This document shows, one piece after another, positions 11,323-22,270 of a stretch of 64,000 nucleotides of DNA; positions within the stretch are counted from its first letter, which is position 1; every line of letters starts with the position of its first letter. The DNA is from Cloeon dipterum (taxonomy: Eukaryota; Arthropoda; Insecta; Ephemeroptera; Baetidae). Where the stretch lies: NCBI RefSeq assembly GCF_949628265.1, contig NC_088787.1, forward strand, positions 36,444,844 through 36,508,843, given 5' to 3'. The notes under the pieces were generated by a model, which saw only the letters and a list, made by a program, of their open reading frames with translations, made no database searches and was not told the DNA's origin. The position numbers were made by a program, and so were the translations under genes.

Positions 11323-12190
11323 TTGTCTGCTGATATGCTTCAAGATTTCTGTGAAGCAAATTATTTAACACTCAACGCGTCAAAGTCGGTTCTCGTGCAG
11401 TTCCGGGGACAAAAACATAATGAATCCCCTCAAATCGACCTCGCCGGCAAAATAATTCCGTGTGCAGAACAATCCAAATTTTTGGGGCTTCACGTGCGAC
11501 AAGACTGCAAGTGGAACGACCACGCGCAGTACGTAAGTGGCCGCCTGCACACAACGGTGACAATGTTTATAGCCTGAAGAGGAATGTTGATGAAAAAAGT
11601 TTGTTAAATTTTGATTATGCTCATGCGAATTCGATAATGTCATATGGTATTGTGATCTGGGGAGCAAGCGATGGGGCACTGCGGACTGTTTTCGTGGCCC
11701 AGAAGCGGCTGATTCGTGCCCTGGCGGGCGAAAGGTACTGGCAGGGGTTGACGCCGCTGTGTTCTGCGAGACCACTTTGAGCGGTACAACCTGCTTCCAG
11801 TGTTTTTAATATATTTATTCGAGGCATGTAAATTTGTAAAAAAAAATACCCCGCCCACTTTAAAAAGACCAGGGACGTGCATGGGCATGGAACGCGCCGC
11901 GCGCCTGAATTGTATATTGCTCCTCAGAAATTGATGATTTCGCAGCAAAATCCATTATCTAGAGCTGCAATTTTGTACAATGCCTTGCCAGTTTCGTTAC
12001 GGCTTGAGCCGCGATACGATAAGTTTGTCGTTGCTGTGAATGAATTTCTTCACTTAAAGAAATGTTACGATACTGATGAATTCTTTGCATATGTAACAAA
12101 CCTTTGATTTTTATTTGTATTATTGTGTGTGCGTTGCAATTGGGGGGCACATTATTAGAATGTAACATATCTGATGTCTATGGCCTCGCA
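11323..12190 (+). pseudogene. 3' fragment of a non-LTR retrotransposon reverse transcriptase
   Basis: Three overlapping frames (11323-11577, 11460-11780, 11877-12107) together carry the C-terminal part of a CR1/Jockey-type RT: LNASKSVLVQFRG, KFLGLHVRQDCKWNDH, SYGIVIWGAS, RPLERYNLLPV-like sequence and PLSRAAILYNALP. At least two frameshifts separate them. An A-rich run at about 12186-12203 is consistent with the 3' end of the LINE. The fragment is on the plus strand and abuts the last visible intron of the helicase gene, so it probably landed in that gene. Confidence 0.65.
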
Positions 12191-12210
12191 AAAAAAAATA
12201 AAACACTTAC

Positions 12211-14144
12211 TTTGGTCCAATCCAATCTCCAGTATGGGGAAGCAGGTGGGAGATTGTTTTCCCACCATCCAGGGCTGCGTTGACGGGACTCATGCTTCTG
12301 GGGGTGAGTTGAAGTGGATCTCCTGCTTCGACTGTTGCGACTGCCTGGCCGTTCATCGTAAGGGCTCCCGCGATGTCAGGGAAGGAAAAGGAACCTGCCT
12401 CGTCGAGCTGTGGAGAATAGAGCTGCTTTATTAAATTGTCAATATGAAATATTCGGGGAGGATGAGTGACAGTTGGTTGGCTTGGAAATGGTAAATCAAG
12501 TTTTATCAGATTTATATTAGCAGTGGTAACATCCCGTGAAAGATTGAAAGATTTTCAATTACAATTAAATATTATTAAATATAACTTACCAATGTGATGA
12601 GTGGCGGGCGGTTGTTGGCACCTTCTGATAAGCTGATCCGCGCAATAGAGATTGGTGTGCCAATAATGATCTGGTGTTCCCTCTTGTACTGAACCTTTGA
12701 TGCTCGCTGGGTCAGGTCCATGGTCTCTTCTGGGCAGTTTGCCAGTTCCCTCTCAGAAGTCAGTCTCACGATGGCGGCCCGGTCGACGTCTCTACGCAGG
12801 TGTCTCCTGACTGTCGCGCCAATACCCTTGTTGCTATTTACTACCATGTGGATGCTGCAAACATTAAAGAATGAGTAAATATTCATTGATTTAATGTGGT
12901 GCTATATTACAGGGCATCTGCTGGGTTGTCCTCCATGTGGTGTTTGTAAATTTGGAGCAGCACCTCGTAGAGAACCCTCGTCTTCCCTGTTCCGGGCGGT
13001 CCCACCAAAGTGTAAACGTGGTTTAGGCGGCTGTGGGTCAGGATGTTGCAGACGGCGTCCAGCTGCTCATCATTGAGTGGGCCTCCTATCAGCTGTTTAT
13101 GTCCGTTGCGCAACCCGTCAATAACCTCTTGCGGTACCTGAATTTAGGAATTTGAAATTAAATAACCATTTAAGCACAAGAAAAATTTTAAAAAATATAC
13201 CAGCGGCGATCCCAGTTGTGCCTTTGGTGGACCCTTTCCTGGAAAGAACAGGTGACCCAAGGCTGTCAGTGCGTCTAATGTGGCTGCATATGGGATCTTG
13301 TAGATGATGGTTGCGCTGGTGAATCGATTACGGCACTTCAGCTCGACACCCCGGGTCAAACGGATAAGCCATGACTGGTCAATTGTGGCGTTGTTGAAGC
13401 CAATCTTCAACTGCAAAGACGGACTAGTGCTGCTTAGGGTCTTGACGAGCAGTTTTTCTGTGTGGAATAAAAGAATTAATACCATGGTAGAGGTATGGTA
13501 ATAATTGTTACCTTTGTCCGAATGTTTGCCACGTCCTGGCAAAGTGAAGTGTGCCCAGACTCCCACTGCCTGCAGGCATTGGTAGACGGCTGCATCCAAG
13601 TCGATGTTGAGGTGAGCAATCCAAAGGTCTTCGGAATCCCGTAAAAGAGTGCATTCGCCTGACACTGCGTCGAGTGCGGTCTGTAGCCACTTATTCTCCA
13701 AGAGCGGCACTGCAAGGCATCTGTAGAGGGAAATAATTATTTGTTTAGTGAATTGCTTAATATGTAAACTTCATTGATTCTTACCTCTGTAGAGCGTTGT
13801 GCTCGTCAAGCTCTCTATTTACCTGGGGATGCGAGGACCTGAGATAGTCCAGTGCAGCAAGTCTAGGGGAAAAGCAGAAGCATTAATAAATAAAAAGGAA
13901 AATAATAAGGAGGTTACGTGTTGACTTACTGGTCTTTTTTGTCACCGATTTTGCGGACAGCTCAAGCCATGCCTGATGATGGAACTCCAGCTTCGGCAAC
14001 TCAGGACTTCGCCTTTGCATCTTCAACAATGGCACGTCTATATTTGGGTTGAGTCGAGCACGTGTCCAGTCAATATACTGTTGCTGCCTTTCGCACATCC
14101 TCTCTTTGACGGTCGGGTACGACTCCTGATAGTCCGGCATAGGT
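12211..14144 (-). CDS. MOV10/Armitage-like SF1 RNA helicase, internal exons only
   Basis: Seven minus-strand exons have good splice sites: 13930-14144, 13785-13862, 13512-13720, 13201-13457, 12911-13137, 12590-12854 and 12211-12407. They give, in order, an unrecognised N-terminal region, a beta-rich region, a NDEQLDAV Q-motif-like segment with Walker A GPPGTGKT, an IHMVVNSNKG motif Ia-like segment, and LDEAGSFSF (DEAG-type Walker B) with AGDPLQLTP (motif III). The DEAG box and spacing match MOV10-family helicases, which act in piRNA and antiviral RNA silencing. The 3' exons (motifs IV-VI) are missing beyond the donor at 12210, where a LINE fragment sits. The 5' exons are missing beyond 14144, where the pogo-like element begins 260 bp away. 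It is probably a broken copy, although exons could lie outside the window. Confidence 0.65.
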
Positions 14145-14956
14145 CTGGAATATTAAGTAGATGTTGAACACAGATGAAAGGAAGGGGATGTTAATGCTAA
14201 AATAAATATCTGACATTTTATGAAGGAAAACTGTCACATCCCGTGGATTAAAAATATGCAAGCATTTTTAATAATTGCGGGATGTTCATGATAAAATAAA
14301 AATCCGATGTTTTAGGAAGGAATTGGTGAGGAATTGATTATGATTGCTATCAATTTGTCACATCCCTTGGATTAAAATTATTCTAGCATTTAAAATAGAT
14401 AAAAGTTTAAACCTTGGCCCCTTTTTTCTGCTGTGCCCTTTTTATTTGTTTAAATTTTTGCTGTTCGACGCTTCGGTCTTCACCGAACACATCTTTTTCG
14501 TCATTTAATGTGGTTCAGCTCGCTGGCAAATATTTGGAAACAGGCAATAAGTTGCTACAATTGCCTTCAGGAAACTGGTAAAAATTGAAAATAAGATTTT
14601 ACTGCATTTTTTGAAATGTTGATTTCATGGTTGCATGATTCGCCCACTAGTGGCGCTACTGTGATAGGGAGAGGGGGAAGCTGGCTGCAATCCTGTTGCG
14701 CGCCAGTTTTCTAGAAATGGGAAATTCTATTTAATTAGTTTATGTACAATATGCATAATATTTATTTATGATTTGCATGTCTAATTGAAAAAGTTTTGCT
14801 TAATATGAAGCATAATAAGATGAAAATTTATACATATCATAAAATATGAAATACAGGTGTATGAAATAAAAGTTGAATTAAAATTGATTTGTATGCAACA
14901 AAATTTGTTCAAATCCTGTTCAAAAACCCCCTTGTTTTACGCCTGTCATCTTCACA

Positions 14957-15450
14957 ATGGATGTCCAGGCAATTATGTCATGTTTATGCACCGAACTCTC
15001 ATACGACCCCATAATTGAGGTTCATCCACAAGAAAGAGAAATAATTTTCGCAAAGGAACTGGCAGGCAAATAATACATAGATTTTTGTAATGTTTTTAAT
15101 TAAATATTAATTTTTTTTGAAATGATTAGGAAAAAGGCATCAATGTCAGTTTGTCAAGATGAAGTAGACATTACTGGAGATGGCTTTCAAAATTTTATTG
15201 AGGACAGTGGTACGAGTATTTACAATTTATTTACTTTGTAGAATTATTAATTTGGACGTATTATCAAATAAGGGTGCGAGCAAACATCAAACGAGGCGTC
15301 TTCCAGCAGAGTGGGACCAGCTCAAGGAGCCAACTATGGTATTTGTGACGCTAATTTAAATAATTGATTTGTAAAGTTTTAATATTAATTAGGCGAGCCA
15401 GTTGCAAAACGAAATAAACTACCAAATACCAACTGTAGATATTTCGACAT
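14957..15450 (+). CDS. Tentative upstream exons of the pogo-like transposase gene
   Basis: An ATG at 14957 opens MDVQAIMSCLCTELSYDP. Further short open stretches follow near 15129-15208, 15272-15336 and 15393-15455, each next to GT/AG-like sites. They could be N-terminal exons of the transposase, but the phases do not all join cleanly and at least one junction would need a GC donor. The region may instead be 5' UTR. Confidence 0.3.
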
Positions 15451-16003
15451 CGAAGGTAATTTAATTAATTTTATTTTATGGAGTGTAGGGTGTAGGATAC
15501 AGAAATTTTATTTGAGCATAATGAAGTAATAGATGATTTAATAAATAATAAAACTTTTATAATTATATAGACGAATCACGGAAATTCAAACAAAAACTTT
15601 TTTCGAATAAATTTGGCTTCATAAGATTACACAAATTTTCGAATTTTATTATAAAATTTGGCTTATAAGATTGCACAAATAAAATTATAAAAATTAATGT
15701 CTTTTAAAAGATTCCAAAATGTACAACTTTAAACAACAAATCTATTATATTTCTGCTACAAGACAAATAATTTTAATTAAATAAAAATCTCTTGAGCCAG
15801 CAAGTGGATTTGAAAATTGTTCTTGCACAATTCTTCGTGCTGAAAAGCGAAATAGGTCACGGCCAAATAAACCTTGTCCTCCTGAAAGCATAAAGATGGT
15901 TAGAAAAGAAAAGAAAAAATTAAGGGAAAAACATGGAATTTTTAAATAAAGTTTCAATCATAAATCCATAAAAAGCAGGCATATTCATAATTTTTGGGAT
16001 ATA

Positions 16004-17446
16004 GGTTCAGAAGAAGAGTCCGAAGATGACTACGAACTCGAAGCTGATTGTGAAGCCATCAAAGAACCCCAGCAAAAATCAGACCGCAGGGTAGTCTCTT
16101 ACACTGAAAAGGTCGCTGCAGTGGACTTCTGGCTCTACAAAGACAACCCAGATGGCGGGCCAAATCGCAGAAAACCGAAAAGGGCATTCACGTCGGTGAA
16201 AAAACGTCATCCTTATGTCTACTCTATAGACCAGTTGCGCCAGTGGCAACGCCAAATTGAAGACAGGGAGTCATTGAGGAATACAAAGCTGGTTGAAGTT
16301 GAGGCTGCCGTCCTGGCAAGGTTCCATGACGCAAAGAAGAGGAGTCAAATCATTAAAGGAAGGACGGTTCGATGCTGGGCGTTAGAAGAAGCAGAAGCCG
16401 TGGGCCTGCCTTTTGAAAAGTTCTGCGCCTCGCTGACTTGGCTAGATCACTTCAAGAAAAGACATAGGATCAGCGACAGGAAGATCACAAAGCCCGCTAG
16501 CAAGCGGATTTTGACCGAACAAGCAGAAATCGTGAAGAGAGGAGAAGAATTTGTAGCAGAAGTGAGAGAAATGATGAAGACAGCTGACACTCAATTCGTG
16601 TTCAATGTGGACCATACTGGCATTAATAAAGAAATCCACAATTCGAGGACGCTCGAATTCATTGGTGAGCGGATTGTCGCCAAAGAAGTCCAGAGTGTCA
16701 ACGCAACAACCCACTCTGTCACCCTTGTTCCTGTCTGCAACGCTGCAGGTCAGCTCCTGGAGCCTGCATATCTGATTTTCCCAGAAAAGAATGGAAGTTT
16801 CGGTCCAAACGTTGCTGTTCTGCGGCCTGAAAACCTGAAAATTACGTGCACAGTTAGTGGGAAGATGTTGGGCAGCCAGGTCAGGGAGCTTTTTGAGGCC
16901 TGCGTATTTCCCCACGTCCCGGAGGGTGAAACATCTGTGGTTCTCATTGATCACTGGTCTGGGTGGAAAACAAAGAGACCACTGATTCAAAGCTGGGCAG
17001 AGGAACACGGAATTAATATCGAGGTCAAGCTGATTCCCGAGAGCACAACAGGAATTGTTCAACCCCTTGATGTGAATTTGAATGGCCCTCTGAAAAAGTA
17101 TCTGCGGACACTTGAAGACAAAGTCTGCATGGACAAGATTGATTTTAGCATCCAGAAACGAAACAATCTCATCAAAATCATCAGCTTCAGCTACAGGCAA
17201 TTAAAATCTCCTCGTTTTTCCAGCATGCTTGAATACGCCTGGAAGAAGCCTGGCTACATTGAAAAACGAGGAGAATGGTATGAGCTTCCAAACAGCTACG
17301 GCTTCCCGATCCGTCCGGGACCGTGTGTCAAGTGCGGTAAAATGAGGTTCCTCCGGTGTAGCTGGTGTACGAGACTCCTTTGTTTCAAGCATTCTATTGA
17401 AGAATTGCACCTTTGTGATGATTACGTCGAGGAAAAGAAAATATAA
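16004..17446 (+). CDS. Pogo-like DDE transposase
   Basis: An open frame follows the acceptor atatag at about 16003; the first internal Met of the long ORF is near 16121. Order: acidic N-terminal segment (SEEESEDDYELEADCE), a CenpB-type helix-turn-helix DNA-binding region (HPYVYSIDQLRQWQRQIED through TWLDHFKKRHRIS), then a DDE_1 catalytic core with FNVDHTGIN, VVLIDHWSGW and TGIVQPLDVNLNGPLKK, giving a D-D-D triad. The C-terminus has four CxxC-like pairs (CVKCGK, CSWC), possibly a zinc ribbon. The reading frame is intact over 440 residues, so this copy could still make protein. A dead relative lies at 62.0-63.0 kb. Confidence 0.85.
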   Translation, partial: GSEEESEDDYELEADCEAIKEPQQKSDRRVVSYTEKVAAVDFWLYKDNPDGGPNRRKPKRAFTSVKKRHPYVYSIDQLRQWQRQIEDRESLRNTKLVEVEAAVLARFHDAKKRSQIIKGRTVRCWALEEAEAVGLPFEKFCASLTWLDHFKKRHRISDRKITKPASKRILTEQAEIVKRGEEFVAEVREMMKTADTQFVFNVDHTGINKEIHNSRTLEFIGERIVAKEVQSVNATTHSVTLVPVCNAAGQLLEPAYLIFPEKNGSFGPNVAVLRPENLKITCTVSGKMLGSQVRELFEACVFPHVPEGETSVVLIDHWSGWKTKRPLIQSWAEEHGINIEVKLIPESTTGIVQPLDVNLNGPLKKYLRTLEDKVCMDKIDFSIQKRNNLIKIISFSYRQLKSPRFSSMLEYAWKKPGYIEKRGEWYELPNSYGFPIRPGPCVKCGKMRFLRCSWCTRLLCFKHSIEELHLCDDYVEEKKI

Positions 17447-17531
17447 CCTAAACTTATTTCATTTGAATAAATACATAAATTATTTGCTAACGAACTCAAA
17501 CCATAAAAATCGACGGCAAATTAAATTGCTT

Positions 17532-17936
17532 ACTGATTTGGTACCATCATATTCGGCCAGACAAAAAAATCCCAATAGTTATCTAATTAATATTTGTAAA
17601 AACATTTGCTAGCGAGCTGGACCACATTAACTGACGAAAAAGAACTGTTCGGTGAAGACCGAAGCGTCGAACAGCAAAAATTTAAACAAATAAAAAGGGA
17701 ACAGCAGAAAAAAGGGGCCAAGGTTTAAACTGTTATTTGATTAGGTAGCATCATATTCAGCCAGACAAAAAAAAACCCAATAGCTATCTAATTAATATTT
17801 GTAAAAACATTTGCTAGCGAGCTGGACCACATTAACTGACGAAAAAGAACTGTTCGGTGAAGACCGAAGCGTCGAACAGTAAAAATTTAAACAAATAAAA
17901 AGGGCACAGCAGAAAAAAGGGGCAAAGGTTTAAACT
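17532..17936 (+). repeat. Tandem duplication of the transposon's 3' end, period 205 bp
   Basis: The sequence from about 17532 to 17731 recurs from about 17737 to 17936 with few differences; the marker GCTAGCGAGCTGGACC occurs at 17608 and 17813. Each copy ends in the full inverted terminal repeat, so the element has two possible right ends. Confidence 0.8.
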
Positions 17937-18132
17937 GTTATGTGATTAGAAGACATCATATTATTATAGATGTTTATTCTCACTTAAATACAAATATACA
18001 AATACATCAATACGACAAGTCAGAAGTAAAAAAAATGAAGTGAGAAAGGGCACCATTCCTGGCAAACAACTTGATAAAACCTTGCTCCTAGGAGCAAAGT
18101 CGGAATGGGCCCAAACTAGAATGTTCAACACT

Positions 18133-19881
18133 TTAAAAATTTGCGAACACATACGCACTGCAAAGCGATGGGAACTGAACTATTGAACAAGATTTAAGTG
18201 TATGTGGCATTTCATTCCAATATTTCACTACTCTGAAGTCAAAAACATTTGTGCCCAGTTCTGTGCGGGCAGGAGGCTGCTGCAGTCTAGGGTACAAGTG
18301 GTCATCACCGCGGTGCACGCGCCCCAAGGTTATGCGAGCCATGGCGTCGTAGTCCGTAACTCCGGCCAAGCACTTTTTGAAGAACAGCAGGTCGTTATAC
18401 CTGAGCTGAGCTGGGACAGATAGCATGTTCCGGTGTTCGGGCGGTGGGACGTGGCGGCCGTAAATGAAGTGTAGGCCACGATTTTGCAGACTGATCATTT
18501 TCTCCACGTTCGTTTTTGTTGTTGGATGCCATGCCGGTGAGCCGTAGAACATCTTGGTTTTGACCAAGGACAGATACGCTATTCTCTTTACTCGCTGGGT
18601 GCAGCCTTGCAAGTTGCGGGCCGCGAAACCAAGCGTTTGTGCTGCTTTCTTCCGCTGGATGTCTACGTGGTAATTCCAGCGGAGATCCTTGGAGATATGC
18701 ACGCCAAGAAGTCGTTGTGTACTAACATACTCGAGGGTGACGCCACCGACAGTGTACCGTGGTTTGAACGGCAACCGTGAGCGTGAAATATCCATTACCA
18801 CACACTTCTTGGCGTTAAGCTTCATACCATTGTTAATACACCAAACGTCAATTCTAGCAAGATCTTCCTGCAGCGTGTCTACGTCGTCAATGTTGCTCAC
18901 CTCGTGGTACAGGGTGCAGTCGTCTGCATATTGAACGATATTTGTTTGCACAATTGCAGGAAGGTCCGAGACAAAAATATTAAACAACAGCGGTCCTAGA
19001 ACACTTCCTTGTACCACACCCGAGGGAACCTCGCAGGACTCGCTGCGCGCTCCATTAAAGCGCACAAATTGGCTTCGTCCTACGAGGAAGTTTTTCAGCC
19101 ACTCGAGTGCGGCACCGTGCACTCCGTGATGTTCTAGTTTCGAGAGTAATCTCTGCTGAGGAACCATGTCGAATGCCTTGGACCAGTCTAAAAACACGGC
19201 ATGAACGTGATTTCCACTTTTTCCGTCGAGCTCAGCAGTCCAGGCATCTAACGTCCGCATTAACATGGTAGTACAGGATCGTTTTTCCCGAAAACCGTGT
19301 TGGCAGTCAGGCAGGCTGTTATTTCTTTGGAAGAAGCTTGCCAATTGATTTCTTATATGCTTCTCCAGTAATTTGCCGACTAGTGAGGTTACACTAATTG
19401 GCCTGTAATTTTTGAAATCACGTCTGTCGCCGTCTTTTGGGATAGGAGTGACCGCTGCGCACTTCCAGTCTGCTGGCAAATCACGTGCTTGCAGGGATAA
19501 GTTAAACACACTCGCAAGGCTGGGACTCAAGGATTTTTCGCACTTTCTTAAGAGAATGGCAGGGATGCCGTCTGGACCGGTAGCACTGTTACTGTCCAAG
19601 ACAGAAAGGAGATTTTCCACATCGCTCGTTGTGATATGGAACTCACAGATTGTGTCATCTAGTTCTGGGGCCCGACGAACAAAGGGATAGTCATTTTCGA
19701 TTGGCGAGAAGTTTTGCTTAAAGGAGGAAAGGAATTGACTTGCTATTTCCTGTGGCTCAGTGAACACTCGTCCTCCACCTGTAAAGCTGACAGTGTTTAC
19801 TGGGACCTTCGTTTTCGAGTGGATATACTTCCAAAAATAGCCGCTCCGCCCGGTCCTCGCCCTAGAGTCCAAAACCAACAA
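18133..19881 (-). pseudogene. LINE reverse transcriptase domain
   Basis: The 582-residue frame carries the full RT core: NYRPISVTSLVGKLLEK, the HGFREKRSC block, FLDWSKAFDMVP (motif A Asp), SGVVQGSVLGPLLFNIFV, and the catalytic QYADDCTLYHE near 18915. After it come the usual non-LTR C-terminal blocks (LLGVHISKDLRWNYH, YGSPAWHP, RYNDLLFFKKC). The frame is intact within the domain but disconnected from the endonuclease by frameshifts, so the ORF2 protein cannot be made in one piece. Confidence 0.85.
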
Positions 19882-20107
19882 TCCTTGGCTGCTCTTGTTG
19901 CTTTTTGAGCCGCATTCCTCGCGGTTTCAAAGATTTCTCTTGACTCGGTGGATTTCTCGGTGCGCCATTTTGTGAACAGTTCGTTCTTCATCTTTAATAA
20001 TTTTTCAGTCCCTTATTCAGCCATGGTACCAATTTTCGTTTGCCTTTCGTCTTTCTCGGTGGCACAAACTCCACCATGCTCTCAAGGACAGCGTTCTTCA
20101 AGGTTTC

Positions 20108-21268
20108 TTAAGCAACAAACAGGTCGTCGATGCTGGATATATCTTGCAGCTTCTCTTCTAAAGAGTTATTCAAACCTGTCCAGTTTGCTCGGCGCCAATC
20201 GGGCAGTGTTGTAGCAATCGGCGTCGGTCGTTTGGAGTCTATTTTCAGATGAATGAGTAAGGCCGAGTGGTCACTAACACCGTCAGTGACAGTTGCTGAT
20301 GAGACGAGATTAGGGGTATCACAGAGGAACAGGTCTATTGTTTTCTCAGTTCTCGAAGTTGTTCTCGTTGAGTCCTGGATAAGTTGGGCGAAAGCCAAAT
20401 CGTTAAATGCCTCCAAGAATCTTTCTGCCGGCGCAGCTTTGGGCTCTGCTGGCTCCTTGCTCCAGTTGATGTCTAAATTCATATCGCCCATCACCATGCA
20501 AGCGTCAAAATTATGTTGTTGCTCGGCTGCTAGATGAAACGAGCGGAGGAGTTCTTCGTTTTGCTCCGCGCTTGAGTTTGGGGCCCTGTAAACTGAAGCG
20601 ATCAATACTCGGAGATTTGAGATCCTTACTTCGGCCCAGACCACTTCGGCCGCTGTCTCGAGTACCAGTTGTCTTCGCGGTTGAAGGTGTGGCATAATTG
20701 CAAGTAGGACTCCGCCAGCGGGAGGCTTTCCACCAACGCGGTCTTTTCGCAGCACGACGTAGTCAGTTGGTACAACCTCATGATCAAAAACATCACTGGA
20801 GAGCCAAGTTTCATTTATTGCTATTATTTCAGCGGCGTGCACCTCAAGAAGGGCAGCGATATCCGCAGCTCTCTTTCGATTTTTCAATGACCTGGCGTTG
20901 AAACACAGCAATTTAGCTCCTTTATTATTCATGCTCGTCCTCATTGTCCTGTGGATGCTCTGAGGTAGCGATATGGCGGCTGGCAGTGACCAGAGTGAAT
21001 CTGAGAGTGAAGGAAGGGAGCATAGCATACAAGTATACCCACCATGTCTAAATTTATTTTTCTCTGCAGTATTCATTTTCAAGCAAGTAGCGTGGAACAT
21101 TTTTTCGCACTCGGAGCAAATAATTTTTATTTGAGTGCGCCGGCCAGTTCGGTCACACTGCACGTAGAACATCTGGGGCCCGGGATTCAAATGTGTCTGT
21201 CCGCTTAGTGCAATGCGCATCAATAGATGCCAGGTCGCGCGCTTCTCAGGTGGAAACTGTGACGTCAT
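20108..21268 (-). pseudogene. LINE PHD-finger and apurinic-type endonuclease domain
   Basis: The chosen start is MTSQFPPEKRATW at 21268; upstream residues look like read-through. A Cys/His cluster (IICSECEKMFHATC, YTCMLC) resembles the PHD finger of CR1/L2 elements. The EEP endonuclease follows: LLCFNARSLKNR, INETWL (Glu), SVYRAPNS, MVMGDMNLDINW (DMN) and a terminal SDHSALL (Asp-His pair). It nicks target DNA to prime insertion. The frame stops at 20108, before the RT region, which is in another frame. Confidence 0.8.
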
Positions 21269-21739
21269 GGAAAGAAAGATGGATGCGCTCACACAGCTGA
21301 TTTTGCCGATTTCTATTTGAAACTGTCCGATTTGAAACTGTCCGATATCCGGTGTCAAACCATCGTGGCCGCAGGGACAGGAGGCGCCACCTGGTGCTGG
21401 TGTAAGATGAGAAATTTTCTGCTGGCCGGCGTTGTTGCATCTATACAGGCGGCGCGGGGTTGGTCCTCGGCGAGGTCTGAGCTTTACATCGTAATTCCTG
21501 ACGTTACAAATTCCGAGACAGCCAAGTCCGGAATACATGCAGGAATTTCTCAATTTTCACTTTGAAAAATCGGGTCCAGGGACGAAATGTCTCGATTATG
21601 GGTTGAAGAGACACTCCGCGGCCCTCCTGGGCCCGAAAGTAAACTGAAACAATTCCAAAATCCGGGAAAAACGGTCAGAATCTGCCGCTGCTTCGCAAAC
21701 GTGACCGGTTCTTACCTGGCGCTCTGCCCCACTGTCCGC

Positions 21740-22270
21740 AGACTCCACCAAATCCAAATTCTGACAAGGTAAAGTACCCAATTTTTAATGATAATATCAT
21801 AATTTATTTTATTTCTAGATCGCGATCACTGGTTGGGATATGAGTAGCACGATTCGGAGCGATTTCAACGTGAAGGCTTTCAGAAACTCGCGATTGGCAA
21901 ATGGTATGATGGATGTTGACGAGTTTTTTCATATTTATTAATTCGAGTGTATTATTTTATTAGCACTGACTCACTACTCAGACGACAAACTTGACTGGAA
22001 TTCAAATGCACTCGTCATGGAAAGTGGAAATGAGAGTGGAGGACGGTTCTCATTTGGTGTGAACAAGGTAGAATTAGCTCCAAACGTGAGTTGAAATTTT
22101 TTTAATTTAATTTTTCGATGCTGCTATCATTTATTTATGTTTATAGGAAGCTGTGATCCTCACCAGAAAGGGGGGATATGTGAGAGTGATCAGATCAGAC
22201 GATCGGGTGCTGACTTTCTTAGATGAAGGAGAGGAATTGTTCGTGAAAGATCTGTTCGTCTCAGTCGGTA
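21740..22270 (+). pseudogene. Left mirrored fragment of a signal-peptide membrane-protein gene (exons 2-4)
   Basis: Exons: end of exon 1 to 21768, exon 2 at 21819-21903 (ending AFRNSRLANG), exon 3 at 21964-22085 and part of exon 4 from 22147, cut at 22270 by the composite transposon end. Splice sites are canonical. Phases (0, then 1) are the same as in the Polinton membrane gene, whose exon 2 ends YRSSRLANG. The same fragment in opposite orientation lies at 55,019-55,552. Similarity between the two copies stops at 21,736, inside exon 1, so this copy has lost its signal-peptide exon. Confidence 0.7.

Larger units (their letters stand above)
14404..17936. mobile_element. Pogo-like (Tc1/mariner superfamily) DNA transposon with about 110-bp inverted ends
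   Basis: The left end (14404-14520) starts AGTTTAAACCTTGGCCCC and is repeated in inverse near the right end, finishing at 17731. A second, slightly diverged copy of the right end finishes at 17936. The inner part of the repeat includes GCTGTTCGACGCTTCGGTC and its complement. The element encloses one transposase gene. The duplicated 3' end has a period of 205 bp. I found no clean target duplication. Confidence 0.75.
17960..21330 (-). mobile_element. CR1/L2-like non-LTR retrotransposon (LINE), frameshifted
   Basis: Minus-strand element with a PHD-like zinc finger, an endonuclease/exonuclease/phosphatase domain and a reverse transcriptase, followed by about 170 bp of 3' UTR ending in an AT-rich tail near 17960. 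Endonuclease and RT frames differ, and a third frame (19797-19991) carries the linking segment, so at least two frameshifts disable this copy. The 5' limit near 21300-21330 is set only by loss of similarity to LINE protein. Confidence 0.75.

Noticed and set aside
16442-17200. 252-residue minus-strand ORF
   Set aside because: Antisense of the pogo-like transposase exon, with no motif of its own.
21407-21736. Alternative signal-peptide exon (MRNFLLAGVVASIQAARG) for the left mirrored gene
   Set aside because: It overlaps LINE 5' sequence, hits a stop before the join, and the mirrored copy shows the true exon 1 is different.
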